NCBI GenBank assembly: GCA_023055505.1
Contig: JALIRH010000007.1
Location: 18,965,152-19,029,151, forward strand
Direction of reading: 5' to 3'
Source of the DNA: Callipepla californica brunnescens
Taxonomy: Eukaryota; Chordata; Aves; Galliformes; Odontophoridae
Length of the DNA: 64,000 bases
Below the pieces are notes generated by a model, which made no database searches, was not told the DNA's origin, and saw only the letters and a program-made list of their open reading frames with translations. How positions within the stretch are numbered: position 1 is the stretch's first letter; each line of letters opens with the position of its first letter. The translations under genes and the position numbers were made by a program. This document shows positions 12,466 through 24,648 of the stretch, piece by piece.

Positions 12466-13983
12466 ATGCAGAAGCAGCTAGGGGGTGAACAAAATGTTCT
12501 TAACCTGCTCCTCCATCTGAACTGCCACAAGTCCATGGGGCCAGATGGGATCCACCCAAGGGTGCTGAGGGAGCTGGCAGAGGTGATTGCCAAGCCGCTT
12601 TCTGCCATCTATCAGCATTCCTGGTCATCTGGAGAGGTCCCGCAAGATTGGAGGCTTGCCGATGTGACTCCCATCTACAAGAAAGGCCGTAAGGAAGATC
12701 CGGGGAACTACAGGCCTGTCAGCCTGACCTCGGTATCAGGGAAAGTTATGGAGCAATTGATCTTGAGGGAGATCACACGGCACGTGCATGGCAATCAGGG
12801 GATCAGACCCAGCCAGCACGGGTTCACAAAGGGCAGGTCGTGCTTGTCCAACCTCATCTCCTTCTACGACTGGGTGACCAGACTGGTAGATGAGGGAAAG
12901 GCTGTTGATGTATTCTACCTGGACTTCAGCAAAGCCTTTGACACGGTCTCCCACAGTATTCTCCTGCAGAAGCTGGCAGCCCATCGTGTGGACAGGTTCA
13001 CTCTTCCCTGGGTTGAGAATTGGCTAGAGGGCCGTGCCCAGCGGGTAGTGGTTAATGGAGTCAAGTCCAGCTGGCGTCCTGTCACGAGTGGTGTCCCCCA
13101 AGGGTCGGTATTGGGGCCCGTCTTGTTTAATATCTTTATTGATGACCTGGATGAGGGGATTGAGTGTACCCTCAGTAAGTTTGCGGATGACACCAAGTTG
13201 GGAGGATGTGTTGATCTGCCTGAGGGTAGGGAGGCCCTTCAGCGGGATCTGGATAGGCTAGACAGTTGGGCTGAGGTCAATGGGATGAGGTTCAATAAGG
13301 CCAAGTGCCGGGTCCTGCACTTTGGCCACAATAACCCCATGCAATGCTATAGGCTTGGGGCAGAATGGCTTGAGGAGTGTATAGAGGAAAAGGACCTGGG
13401 GGTGTTGGTTGATGCTCGGCTCAATATGAGCCGGCAGTGTGCCCAGGTGGCCAAGAAGGCCAATGGCATCCTGGCCTGTATTAGGAATAGTGTGGCCAGC
13501 AGGAGCAGGGAGGTGATCATCCCCCTGTACTCAGCTCTGGTGCGGCCGCACCTCGAGTACTGTGTTCAATTTTGGGCCCCTCACTACAAGAGAGACATCG
13601 AGGCCCTGGAGCGTGTTCAGAGAAGGGCAACAAAACTGGTGAGGGGTCTGGAGCACAAGTCTTACGAGGAGTGGCTGAGGGAGCTGGGGTTGTTTAGCCT
13701 GGGGAAAAGGAGGCTCAGAGGAGACCTCATTGCACTCTACCACTTCCTGAAGGGAGGCTGTGGTAAGGAGGGGGTCAGCCTCTTCTCCCAGGTAACTAAT
13801 GACAGGACAAGAGGGAATGGCCACAAGCTGTGCCGGGGAAGGTTTAAATTAGACTTGAGGAAAAATTTTTTCTCTGAGAGAGTGGTCCGGCACTGGAATG
13901 GCCTGCCTAGGGAGGTGGTTGAGGCACCGTCCCTAGCGCTGTTCAAGAAGCGTTTAGATGAGGTGCTGAGGGATTTGATTTAG
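12466..13983 (+). CDS. CR1 ORF2 reverse transcriptase, N-terminally truncated
   Basis: A 505-codon open frame encodes the RT domain and C-terminal region of CR1 ORF2, the enzyme that copies LINE RNA at a nicked target. Residues 22-30 hold the family's KSMGPDGIH entry motif and residues 82-89 YRPVSLTS. Residues 151-161 ([11 protein letters not shown]) carry the first catalytic aspartate, D153. [11 protein letters not shown] is at 208-218. FADD is at 239-242, with the catalytic pair D241 and D242. The C-terminal region contains [15 protein letters not shown] (358-372) and the conserved [12 protein letters not shown] segment near 475-486. Full CR1 ORF2 proteins are roughly twice as long, with an APE-type endonuclease first; that half is absent here. 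The ATG at 12466 is only the first in-frame methionine after truncation, not the natural start. All visible RT catalytic residues are kept, but the fragment cannot mobilise by itself without endonuclease. Confidence 0.9.
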   Translation: MQKQLGGEQNVLNLLLHLNCHKSMGPDGIHPRVLRELAEVIAKPLSAIYQHSWSSGEVPQDWRLADVTPIYKKGRKEDPGNYRPVSLTSVSGKVMEQLILREITRHVHGNQGIRPSQHGFTKGRSCLSNLISFYDWVTRLVDEGKAVDVFYLDFSKAFDTVSHSILLQKLAAHRVDRFTLPWVENWLEGRAQRVVVNGVKSSWRPVTSGVPQGSVLGPVLFNIFIDDLDEGIECTLSKFADDTKLGGCVDLPEGREALQRDLDRLDSWAEVNGMRFNKAKCRVLHFGHNNPMQCYRLGAEWLEECIEEKDLGVLVDARLNMSRQCAQVAKKANGILACIRNSVASRSREVIIPLYSALVRPHLEYCVQFWAPHYKRDIEALERVQRRATKLVRGLEHKSYEEWLRELGLFSLGKRRLRGDLIALYHFLKGGCGKEGVSLFSQVTNDRTRGNGHKLCRGRFKLDLRKNFFSERVVRHWNGLPREVVEAPSLALFKKRLDEVLRDLI

Positions 13984-14058
13984 TAGCTTGGTTGGTAGGG
14001 ATGGTGGTGGGAGGATGGTTGGACTAGATGATCTTGTAGGTCCTTTCCAACCTAATGT

Positions 14059-14080
14059 ATCTATGAATCTATGAATCTAT
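14059..14080 (+). repeat. CR1 3' terminal octamer repeat
   Basis: The octamer ATCTATGA is repeated about 2.75 times and marks the 3' terminus of the CR1 copy. CR1 elements end in short tandem octamers rather than poly(A); these are thought to be used in priming reverse transcription. The usual avian unit is ATTCTATG, and the other CR1 tails in this window follow ATTCTRTG. In the same register this copy reads AATCTATG, which differs at one position. Confidence 0.85.
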
Positions 14081-17000
14081 TATAGTGACCTTATTTTATA
14101 TAAATGGCAGATCTTAAGAATTAGGTTAGTAAAACTGCAACAGAAATCTATTTCACCACTTGCAAATTTTAACAAGGATAAGATGCTGATGAATCACTTC
14201 GTTTTTGTTACTATCCTTAAAAACTGCTTTGTACCAAGAAAAAGCTATTTCTTATTACAGGAAGTAGGGTTGTGAGGCCATTATTCCCTCTCATGGCTCA
14301 CAAGTGAACCAAGTCCATTTGAACCTTTCCTTGCAGTTTTATTTGCTTATTTTCGTATTTTTAGAAACAGATACAACGAACCTGCCACCCTTTTCCCAGA
14401 ACTTCTGTCACAGTTGTGTACCTACATAATAACAAGTTATTCCAGTGGTTGGTTAATTTTTTGGAGAGATCTCCTCGGGTTTATACTATCAATAGTGTTT
14501 TTAGATGAATTAAGAATTGAACTTTTGTTTTCAAATCCACTTGCAAAATAGCAATTAAATCTGAATTGGGTAGGAAGTGCATAAGTTCCTTTTATTTTGT
14601 GCTATAGCCAAAGTTATGAAGCACTGGAAATTCTAGGGGAAAAACTGGCCAGCACTCCCTTGTTGCACAGTTCCAAGAAATCAGTCCACTTTGTATAAAG
14701 CATTTGAAATCTGATAGCTAATGTGAAATGAATCAGTCAGTACTTCAGAGCCATCTTGCTTGCAAATAATAACCATTCTTGGCTGGACTTCATTTGCTTG
14801 ATGGGTGTTGTAAATCCCTCCTTGGCAACCTGATAAGATAGCACTTTGTTCAAGCCGTGTTTAGATGTGATTTCAGTATGGTACATTTATTTTGTCTTTC
14901 ATCCTTTTTTGTTACACTTTTACTAGGCTATTGTGATATCTTAAAGACAGGTTAACTCAACTTCTTGTGGGATATTTTGAACAGCAAATTAGGTAGTTTT
15001 GGCTCCAACGTGAGTATTTCTGCTGAGATGAACAAGAGTGTGTTTCTGTTCTTCTATGTTTGAGCTGGTTCAAACTGTCTGGTTGAATGATTTCTACAGT
15101 TCTAATGTTAGCTTGGGGAAAACTTTCACCCCACCTATAGAGGTGAAAAAATCAGTTTTTTGCTAAGGCAGGGTTATTAAAAAAAAAAAAGTGTGGCTAT
15201 ACACAAGTTACCTTAATTAAAGGAAAGCATCTTCCCCCCCCCACCCTCCAGAGTGGTGATGGTTCTAGTTGTCCCTTCCTTTATGGAACTGAAAACTCAG
15301 TGTAGTTGCATATACCAATTTTCATAGAAAAAGCTATAGTAATATTTCAGCTTCAACAGATTTGTGCCTTTCCTTACAGGAGAGCTGAACATCTAGTGCT
15401 GAAGGGTCAAGGGAGTAACTTTCAGATAATATCTAGAATGCATCTGTTTTGCTTTTATTGTTATTGACTGCACAGAGAGCATAGTCTGTTTATATATATA
15501 TATGCTCATTATGCACCTAGACACATACAGGATTATATGTCATTACACTTTTCTGAGCTTTTACTTTACATAATTAGTATGAAAATACTTCATTATTTTG
15601 CATAGTTTATTGAATGTATCATTAGAGTCTATTTTTTCCCATTTGTTTCAAGTGTACCTAATCTGGAAAAAAAAAACCAAAACAAAACCAGGAGATATTA
15701 GTATTTACCTAGTGTGTTAACGTGGTTTACACTTCTTAAAAAAAAAAAAAAGCTTTCCTTCTGATTTACTATCTGATTCAGACAGCTGGCCCTTCTGTAT
15801 TAAGAAGGAAAAATCCTTTTAGAGGTGTTCATAAATCAGTCAGACCTAGATTTGCCCAACAGATGTTAGAAGTACATACACTGAAATTAACTCCTGGCTT
15901 CAAAATGCAGCAAGATAGGTGCTTCCTCATTCATTCCAATTAAAGCTGGTTGGAAGAATTATGCATGAAAAGCATATATCTCTCTGAACAGAAGGAGCCT
16001 AGACTGGTGGTTTAAACATGGTGTCTGATGTTTGGAAGGCTAATATCAGGTAAGATCAATTCAGCCCTCGGGAAACATGGCTGGGATCAGCTGCGGTTAG
16101 TGTCTGACTTCTAACTGATCATTATTTATGATGAGCCATAACACAAGTAGCTCCAAATGTTTCCCAAACCTTGTAAAAAGACAGTTTACAGCATTTTCTT
16201 TAGCTTATTTTTGGACAGTCTTCTGCTTCAGAGAAGTATTTGCTCAGCAATGATTCAATGTATCTCTGGTAAGTAAGGCTGTTAGGGCATTAAACATGGC
16301 AAGAGACACATTTCTAAGTTTATAGCTGTGGCAACATTTTTTTTTCTCCTGCAGTAACTACACAGACAAAGTTCACTCCACCATTTAATTAATAATAGTT
16401 GGAAGAGTATCTACAAAAAGACTCTGATGTCCTTTTTTTCCCCAAGATGTTCAGATGTCAATTATTTTAAATTATAGTTTTTGGAATTAGGAATTAATCC
16501 TGGATTTCTCCACCTTGGAAACTTCAGTTAATGTTGATGGAATGTATGTGTCCATGAAAATGAAGAAAAAGAATGAAACTCAAACATGCTAAAGGGTGCT
16601 CATACGTACTGTTGTCACTTCAATTCCAGATAAAGCCTCCAATATATTTCTTGTAAAAAGAGTTGTCACACAGACGTCTCACCAAGCTTTATCTTACTTG
16701 ACTGTAAACATGGAAGGAGATAAATATTTCATGCTTTTGCTGTAGTCCTGTCTTCTCTGAGCTGCATTTTTATACTCTGACCACCTTTTTCAAAGGCTTC
16801 CCTGAGATAGTTTACCTCTCCAGCTACGTATTTGAACAAGAATTTAGGGCAGGTATATAAGCCTCCCAGATATGCTGTACCTGAAATTATTTAGTTAGTA
16901 TTTCAAGTTTTTGAAAGATGCCTTATTTTGGATAGTCTTGTTTATTGTGTTGTTGAAGTATACTGTCTTCCCTCTTTGTAGTATTTCTAAATGCTTTTTG

Positions 17001-17255
17001 GTAAATGGTGCATGTTTGTTTTGAATATCTAATAGTATATCTGCCAGCATTTAGCAGCTCTGGCTTCCTCTTTTGATTCCCCTCTAGCACTTATTCCTCA
17101 TTTGTAATGTAATTCTTTTTAAAATTAAGCACTGCTGAAGTGGGTGTATTTCTTTTTGTACATTGAGAAGATAATTAAAATTTATTAATTAGGGTCTTCA
17201 AAAGTAAATTTTAGAAGAGGTCTTGCAGAGCTATCATTCTTGTCTCAAAAACTGT

Positions 17256-17274
17256 AAAAAAAAAAAAAAAAAAA
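17256..17274. repeat. A19 homopolymer
   Basis: A run of 19 A. No retroposon is visible beside it. Confidence 0.9.
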
Positions 17275-17678
17275 GATATTTATTCATTCATTCTGCATAG
17301 TAGGTGATGGAATCTCGTCAGCATATTTCTCTACTTAGCTTCTCATCTCCCCTAGTGACTGAGAGATTAGCTATCACCGGCCTAACTAAGCAATCTCAGT
17401 CCTACACTTTTCTTGTTTGGGCCTTAAATTTTCATGTCTATAAAGTTTTCACATCACTTGGTCATGTCACTCATTGACTTGTGTTTTACAGATAAAAGTA
17501 CTCTGGACAAAATGTTTTGAAAATAAAAGGGCTGTATAAAGGCAGTTGGTTAACAATCACAAACTATCATCATTCTCAGATGAAAGGTACTTCTGGTAAA
17601 AGCTATTTGCCTCCCAGAAATGTGATCTCAGAGTCTAATTCATTATAGAAATTGCAACTATATATATATCAGTACCAT

Positions 17679-17711
17679 ATGTAAATACGTTTAATATGTA
17701 AATACATTTAA
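17679..17711. repeat. Short tandem duplication
   Basis: ATATGTAAATAC followed by G/A and TTTA occurs twice in tandem, with one difference between copies. Confidence 0.55.
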
Positions 17712-19219
17712 GATGCAACTCTGTAATGTATGTAAGATGCTATTTACTGTAATCATAGCTGTGGGCTAGGGGTTCCTTCAGCTCTCTTTCAGTAGAAAAT
17801 AAGAGATATAATTAGCAATATTAGGCAAAGCAAAGGGGGGAAAAAGTGCAGTAGACTACAGCAATAGTCAAGGAATCAATTCAGTAATGTAGGAGACATA
17901 ATAAAGAGATGAGACAGATAAGCAATAACTTCTGTCTCATTCTCCGTAGTCTAAAAGGAAAATGTAAACAAGACTGCATCCTCTTTCTCTACTAACTGGA
18001 AGAATTGTCTCCCAGTTTTTCTTTAAAAAAAAATTAAAAAATAAGAAACCCAGAAGAGAAGAAACTAATATAGCAAATTACAGAAAAAAAGGAGAAAGTA
18101 GAACTAGCAGAAGGGCTGGACAATAAAAATTCAGTCAGTCTGTAGGATAGTTGGAGAGTTTTACAACCAAGAATATGCTTAAAATCTGAGGGAGATAAGA
18201 AAACTGAAAGGCTGAAAATACCTTGAGTTCTCTCCAACAGATAACAGTAATATTGCCTGCTGTTCCCAGCAAGTGAAATTGAATTGCTTTCTTGCTTTTA
18301 AGTTTAGCAGTATTAGTGTATTACTCTCAATAAATTGAAGTTTGGCTGATAAATCCCAGAGTAAAAGCTACATTCAATTCCCCATTTATTGGGAAGGAAA
18401 AAGCCTTTGTGTAAGACATTTCCATTAGAGTTCTGTGATTTGTCTACAGCTCTTAATGGAGGATATTAAACTCACCTTTGAGGTCTGTTGCTATTCTTGC
18501 TTTAACAAAACAGATAGATACAAAGAGAAATAGAGGAGAGGAAGCAGTCTGGAAAACATGCCTTTTTGTTGGCATTTGTGACTTGAAATGACTAACCTTT
18601 CAGCAATCCAGACTTGAGCAATCCACAGTCAAGGTGAACCTGCTACACCTAAATTGCTTCAGAAAGCCTCTGTAAGGGAGGCCTGTCAATTTTGGGGAAA
18701 TCAGAAAAGGCTTGTATGTATTCCACAGAGCAGAGTATTCCCTCTACTGTAGAAAGGTTGAAGTGACCATTGCAATGGATCTGCTAAAATGTTTGCTAAT
18801 TGGTATTTAAAAAAAGTAGTAATTCATAAGGAAGTTTTCATTCAACTGTCTTCCAACATGTGGCAGAAGAAAATGCAGATGAATTCCAGTAGCTAAGGAA
18901 TATTTTTGTATGAATTTTATAAATGAACTATGAACTACCTGTTTATAATGACACCCAGTCTTCACTAAAACCATCCATTACCGTGAGCAAGTTTAACTTC
19001 TCCATTCCAGTCAAAAACACCAGTGTTACTGATTCCTTTAATTAAAAGGGTGAGCAATGACCCCCTGAAGCAAAAAGGACTTACTATATGACATTTCATA
19101 CCATGACTGAGAGGTTAGATATTATGTCATTGTAATTCAGAGCTACGCTTTTTCTGTTGCCTATGCATTGTGAGGTGATGAATTTCATTCTTTTTCAGTA
19201 AAAATTTCAGAAAAATAGC

Positions 19220-19259
19220 ATTAATAAGATAAATCTTAAATTATTGATATCTTATTAAT
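19220..19259. repeat. Perfect 12-bp inverted repeat
   Basis: ATTAATAAGATA (19220-19231) and its exact reverse complement (19248-19259) are separated by 16 nt. The arms are AT-rich and hold homeodomain-like TTAAT cores. It could be a cruciform-prone site or part of a regulatory element. No terminator role applies in a eukaryotic nucleus. Confidence 0.75.
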
Positions 19260-19401
19260 AATGGCTTAATTTCAATGACATTTAAAGATGAGTACATTTT
19301 GGTTAAAATCATGAACTCACAAGACAGCATAATTCCAGCCTGTTCTGTTGCCCGCACTCAATTAGCATAAAAAATATATCATTCTCTTTAAGTATAATCT
19401 A

Positions 19402-19427
19402 TATGCTTATCAGTAGAGATAAGCATA
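19402..19427. repeat. Perfect 10-bp hairpin
   Basis: TATGCTTATC (19402-19411) pairs perfectly with GATAAGCATA (19418-19427) around a 6-nt loop, AGTAGA. The arms contain a GATAAG motif in each orientation, a GATA-factor-like site. It lies 140 bp from the hairpin at 19220. Confidence 0.75.
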
Positions 19428-20880
19428 AAATTCTGCAATAAACTCTATAAACTAAAAATTTAACACCCATCTTTCTAAAGCTGTATTGGCTATTATGACA
19501 TTCAGAGAGAGAGAGGAATTTAATTCAAGATAATAAAGAATATTCATGGTATAGCATGCTTTCACTCTGCATTATCAATCAAAATTCTCCTTATTCAGTA
19601 AGCTTCAGAGGCTTTGCAACATTTGTTATATGGTGTCTGTTTGTAACAGTTGAAAAATCTCGTGTTGGTACTCAGAGAAAAGAAGACCTGATCTAAACAA
19701 TCTCTAGTTTTTTGGTTGTTGGTTTTTTTTCCACATCGTTACAGATCTTCTGTTGAGCTTCTTTGTTTCCAAAGGCTATGTTGCATCATATTACAGAGGC
19801 ATCTTAATGGGAATAGTGGTTGTAGAAAGCAATCAAGTGCACTAGAGTTTCATGAGTCTTAGAAGTGATTTTTGCAGTCACTTTTCTAATTCATTGAGAA
19901 GAAGCATGTGAAAATAACACTGTTCAATTTGCCTCTGTTTTGCTGTTTTTTCAGTATTACCCAAGAGGAATAGTCACCACTGGGGTGCCTGTTCAAAGGA
20001 GTTACAGGCTACATCTACACAAATTCCATTTAACTTAAACATCTAACAAACTGTTAACTGTGTGTTATTACATGCAAAGCCTTTGTAAGAGCTCCAAGTG
20101 CTTACGTGTCCCCTGTAACTCAGATGGAATAGTGGTTGAAATCTATCAAACATCAGATCATTTCATAGAAATGCAGACAGTTCATGAATATTCCCTTAGT
20201 CTCCTGTAGGCTGTCTTGCCATAACTGCGTAGTTTTCATTCTGCATTGACAATATTTCACTGCTGCACATCTAGATTGTTTCTATGAAATAAATTTTAAC
20301 TAATTAAAAAGCTATGATCACTTTTCTGCAGTTAATTTCTTTTTTGACTGTTTTGTCTGTATACTAAGATGCAAGGATATAAAAAAATAACAATTAGAAT
20401 GCTGATGAAATAAAACCTATATTTTGAATTTATTTTATTGTAAAAAATCTGTCCCCATACTAGTAGTAGGAAAGATTTTTACCTTCTTAAAAGTAAAGTT
20501 TCTGAGGAAAGCTAACAGGTTCATAATGTCTGTCAGGATTGGAGAATTCTGAAGTTTTTCTTCATTTTTTGGAGCTTCAGAGGAGCGTATTACAGCTGTA
20601 TCAGTACAGCACAGTGCATAGCCTAATTAGTCCCAGTGGCTGCATCTATAATATTAAGCCATAAAGAGTTAAAGAATAATACTGTGTGCGTGTACCCAGC
20701 TATGAAGCATGCAGTCCCTAGTATGGTTTTGTCATGGTGCCAGACAGCATTCTTTCAGATAAAATCCTAAGATGTGTACAAGCTTTTACATGGGTGAGGG
20801 AACATTCTTAACAGGCATTTTTTGTCCAGCTATACAGATGCAATCTACTGCATATCATTTAGTCCAAAATCTAGATGGTG

Positions 20881-20956
20881 GTTCTGGACTGTTTCCTTTC
20901 CCATTGTAGACATAGTAAGTCTCTGCAGTGGCTGTACTGCTTTTGGAGTCCAGAAC
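20881..20956. repeat. 10-bp inverted repeat with 56-nt spacer
   Basis: GTTCTGGACT (20881-20890) is matched by AGTCCAGAAC (20947-20956). The arms are perfect and not low-complexity. With a 56-nt spacer this may be chance. Confidence 0.5.
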
Positions 20957-23696
20957 AGTATCTCTTTCCCATACTATGTGGTTCCACTTCTCTACTCCCT
21001 CAGGTTTGTATTCTTTTGGCAGCACCTCATTGTACTATGTAGACCCAGGTTGAGTTGTCTGTTACTTTGTGTGTTTGACTGTTCTTCTCTCACTTTCTCT
21101 CTCTGTTTCAGTTTCTTATGTACAAACCGTGCACTGTAGCCACACTATGCTCCCAGTCATAATTTTATCTATCAAGTTATTATCTCTTTTTTTTTTTGAA
21201 TGGAAATTAACTGAACATTTTTAGCAGATAATTACATTCCAATCTGATACCTTTTAGAAACTAGCCACGCACACAGTATGAGATGGGGTCCCTTAGTTGC
21301 TTAAGGAAAGCACAAAGCAAACACAGACAAGTATTTGTATAATTCCTTTCCTAATGGCAACTTTCAGTTTGATATACTTAAGCTTGTATGTGTCCTCACT
21401 GCTCCAAGGGGAAGATTACACGAGAACCTTGCTTTGCAACCATTAAAACATCCTAATGCAAAGTGAGAATTTCACTTGGATGTTTGCTCATGTGCTACTC
21501 TACTAGTGTTTGTAGTGTTAGCTCCTATAGTTCCCTGTTTCCCATTTGGTATTTACTGATTTCTATAGTTTTAAAGTTAAACTCTGCAGAGTATTTTATT
21601 TTGTTGCATAAAGGCACTGAACTGTACATTTACTCAGTCCATGTGTGAACAAATGAAAATAATTCTATCAGTTATTGATTTATTCATCATCAGTTTACCT
21701 CTCTTATGGGCTTGTACAGTCTCCCATCAGCTTACTTTTCTACTTTCTGAGCTACATCCTTGAGGTGTATGTAGACATGGAATGGAAGTGCCTGAAGGCT
21801 CAAGTTAGGTAGTGAAGGAAGCTGCATAACATGCGAGGTAAAAGGGATTATAGTATTAGCAAAAAGTGATCACTTATCATCTGGTGTCCTGAGCAACAGA
21901 AATGAGATCACTACTGGTTTGAAACTCTAGAAAGGAATTGATATGTTCAAAAGTAGGTATTAGACCTGGGATGCAAGATAATTGAAGCATTATCAATGTA
22001 ATTTTTATTTTTCCAGTAGATGTTTACAGTTAGTGTAATATTCTTTTAGATTTTTGCCTTGCCTGATTTTTCACTTCTAAACTGTAGCTTAATTTCCAAC
22101 AAATGGATTTCTGTTTCTCTACTAGATAATGTGTGGCAGAACTAGCTGAACATTTGCCTTTGTTCCCCAACAAATCTTAGAATACTACCAAGCCATCCGA
22201 TTTTTTTTTTTTCTCGAGGGAAAAAAACAGATACATTTGCATTTAAGGTTCATTAAATGCTTCATTTTTTTTCATAAGAAAATTATCAAGAGTTCCCATA
22301 ACTCTACTTTGGAAATAGCATACCATATGCAAAATAAGGCGGTGTTCTCTGTTCTCCTGTTTACTACTCTGTGCATAATTTTAGAAATATTTATTTTCCT
22401 AATGTATTTTTCTTTGGTAATGACATTTCCGTATTATCCAGTGAAAGCCTAAGATAACTTCTTTAATAATAGAGTAAAAAAAAAAAAAATGATAGCAAGT
22501 ATAGCAGAAAACATAGTTCCTGACAGTAAATTACCACCCTCCTCCACCCTGTTTTTAACAGTTTGTTAGAGTTTACAATAAACATAGCAGATCTCTGTAA
22601 ATAAAGTTACCACAAATAGGAATATCTATGGAGTACAATTCAGTGTTTTACAGATATAGGAAAAAGGTACCAAGCTCCCTTGCTAAGCTATGATAAGTGG
22701 TGTAATTATGTTTAGGGATGTTTACATTTCCAAATAGATCTACTTTCTGTTTTGGTACATAGTAGTGCTGGTACTATGGTTACCCGTACTGGAAATACAT
22801 AGCAGTCCATTCCTGGGCACTGGCAGGTTAGATCTTTGGGATGAAGAAAAACAAGTAAATCAGACTGGAGAAAAGAACCTGCACCCGAGTTTATAGACTG
22901 CACATAATATGAATGTCTGTTAGTGTGCATCATGTGCCTAGGAAACAGGCTTTGTCCACACTGAGTTCAGGAACACAGAATGAACATGTTTTACCGCTAT
23001 GCAGACTGAGGAGGCTGCTGTCTGTACCTGAGTTGCCATCCCTGTACTTTGTCATGCAGATATGTCTACAATCATAGATATCACCTGTGCTCCAAAACTG
23101 TAAATTAGGCACTGATGCAGCTCAATCCAATGCTGAGTATGACTGCGCACAGCACCAGGAGATTAGAGATATATTCTTTTACCCCAAAGAAATAATTTAG
23201 AAGGTAAAACTAAATCATCATGTAGCAGAAGGAAATGCTGGCAAAATACACTCTGGTTAGTTGTCTTCTAACCACCTGGCTATCTAGTTTGTACTGCAAA
23301 TAGCTAAAGGAGACAGACGTTTTCCCTGTTGCACATGTTATGTCTATCCAAATGGCTTTTTCATGGTCATTAAAAAACAAACAAAAAGGCACTTAGGCTA
23401 AACTTACAAGGATTGAGGTACACAACTATCACAAGTTTTGTCTGTTAGCCAAAACAACAGGGCAGTATCCTGCTTTAGTTAAAAGAGATGTACCTTTAAT
23501 TAAAAATTGTTGCCACACTGTGTCAAAGAAAATACTACCACCACTACCACCCCATGTAGCCTGTTCCAGCTCCTGAACACTCTTCTGGAGAAAACTATTT
23601 CCTAACATCCAGTCTGAATCTCCCCGATGCAATTTGAGACCATTCTCTTTAGACCTATCACTAGTTACGCAGGGGAAGAGGCTGACCCCCCCAAGG

Positions 23697-23827
23697 TAGA
23701 CTACATCAACAGCCTTTCCCTCATCCACCATATAGGTCACTAGATCATAGAAGATCAGATTGGTCAAGCAGGGCTTGCCCTTTGTGAACTCATGATGGCT
23801 AGGCCTGATTCCCTGGTTGTCCTGCAC
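23697..23827 (-). pseudogene. CR1 RT N-terminal remnant
   Basis: This minus-strand open segment encodes QGIRPSHHEFTKGKPCLTNLI and [12 protein letters not shown]. It corresponds to residues about 111-152 of the intact CR1 frame at 12466-13983. The conserved QHGF has become HHEF. It ends at the deletion junction before the first catalytic aspartate, so no functional RT can be made from it. Confidence 0.85.
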
Positions 23828-24648
23828 ATGCTGTGTGATTTCTCTCAGGACAATCTACTCCATAACTTTCCTTGGAATGAAGGTCATTTTAATAGGCCTG
23901 TAGTTCCCTGGATCTCCTTAATGACTGCTCTTGTAGATGGGAGTCACATTGGCAAGCTTTCAGTTTTCTGGGATCTCTCCAGTCAAGAAGGAGCGCTGAT
24001 AGATGATGGAAAATGTCTTGGCTATCACCTCAATCAGTTCCCTCAGCACTCTCGGTTGAACCTCATCTGACCCCATGGACTTGCCTCAGTCCAGTTGGAG
24101 TAGTAGGTCTCTGACTGTTTCCTCCTGAATTGTGGGGCATTTATTCTGCTCCCCAACCAAGACTTTCAGGTCAGAGAGTAGAGTACCCTGAGGATAACTG
24201 GTTTGACTTTTAAAGACAGACTTAAAGAGGACATTGAGAACCACAGCCTTTTCTTTATCCTCGTGTTCCCAGCTTTATCCAGTAAAGAATGGAGATTCTT
24301 CTTTGTCCTACTCTTGCTGTTGATATATTTGTAAAAGAGATTCTTATTCCCTTTTACCATAGCAGCCAGGTTGAGTTCATGCTGGGCTTTTGCCTTTCTA
24401 ATTTTCTCTCTGAACATCTTAACATATTTCTGGTACTCTTTCTGAGTTGCCTGTCCCTTCTTGCGCAGGAGTTAGATTCTCTTTTCTTCCTGAAGCCTCA
24501 AGAGAAGTTATCTGTTCATCCATGCTGGTCTTCTTCCTCTCCAGCTCAGTTTGCAGCCCAGGGTGATAGCCTGCTCCTGTGCCTTTAAGACTTCCTTGAA
24601 AAGCGACCAGCTGTCCTGGACCTCTTTATACTACAGATTGAATCCCAG

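Larger units (their letters stand above)
12440..14080 (+). mobile_element. CR1 LINE, 5'-truncated, with open RT frame
   Basis: This is a CR1 non-LTR retrotransposon copy, much more GC-rich than the DNA around it. It begins in the linker just before the reverse-transcriptase (RT) domain, so the 5' UTR, ORF1 and the endonuclease half of ORF2 are missing; such 5' truncation is the usual outcome of target-primed reverse transcription. The frame runs through RT to a stop at 13981-13983. A 3' UTR of about 100 bp follows, carrying the family's GGACTAGATGATCT block (about 14021-14034) and TTCCAACC (14045-14052). The tail is about 2.75 copies of the octamer ATCTATGA (14059-14080). The left edge is uncertain, anywhere in 12438-12478, because a 20-A run (12418-12437) lies directly upstream. 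I did not find a target-site duplication, which is normal for CR1. The uninterrupted frame suggests a comparatively young insertion. Confidence 0.95.
14081..23559. other. Long unique AT-rich stretch, no gene seen
   Basis: No CR1, LTR or coding sequence is recognised across about 9.5 kb. It holds the hairpins at 19220-19259 and 19402-19427, the inverted repeat at 20881-20956, a short TATATATATA run near 15492, a C-run at about 15232-15241 and homopolymers. The 105-codon ORF at 20822-21139 is rich in Ser, Phe and Leu with no domain, so it is probably chance. The stretch around 19100-19620 could hide a conserved regulatory element, which only cross-species alignment would show. Confidence 0.55.

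Noticed and set aside
12246..12608. 120-codon minus-strand ORF across the CR1 left end
   Set aside because: It is the antisense of the CR1 coding frame running into A/T homopolymers, not an independent gene.
20822..21139. 105-codon ORF rich in Phe, Ser and Leu
   Set aside because: It has no recognisable domain or splice context; the pyrimidine-rich strand gives such ORFs by chance.
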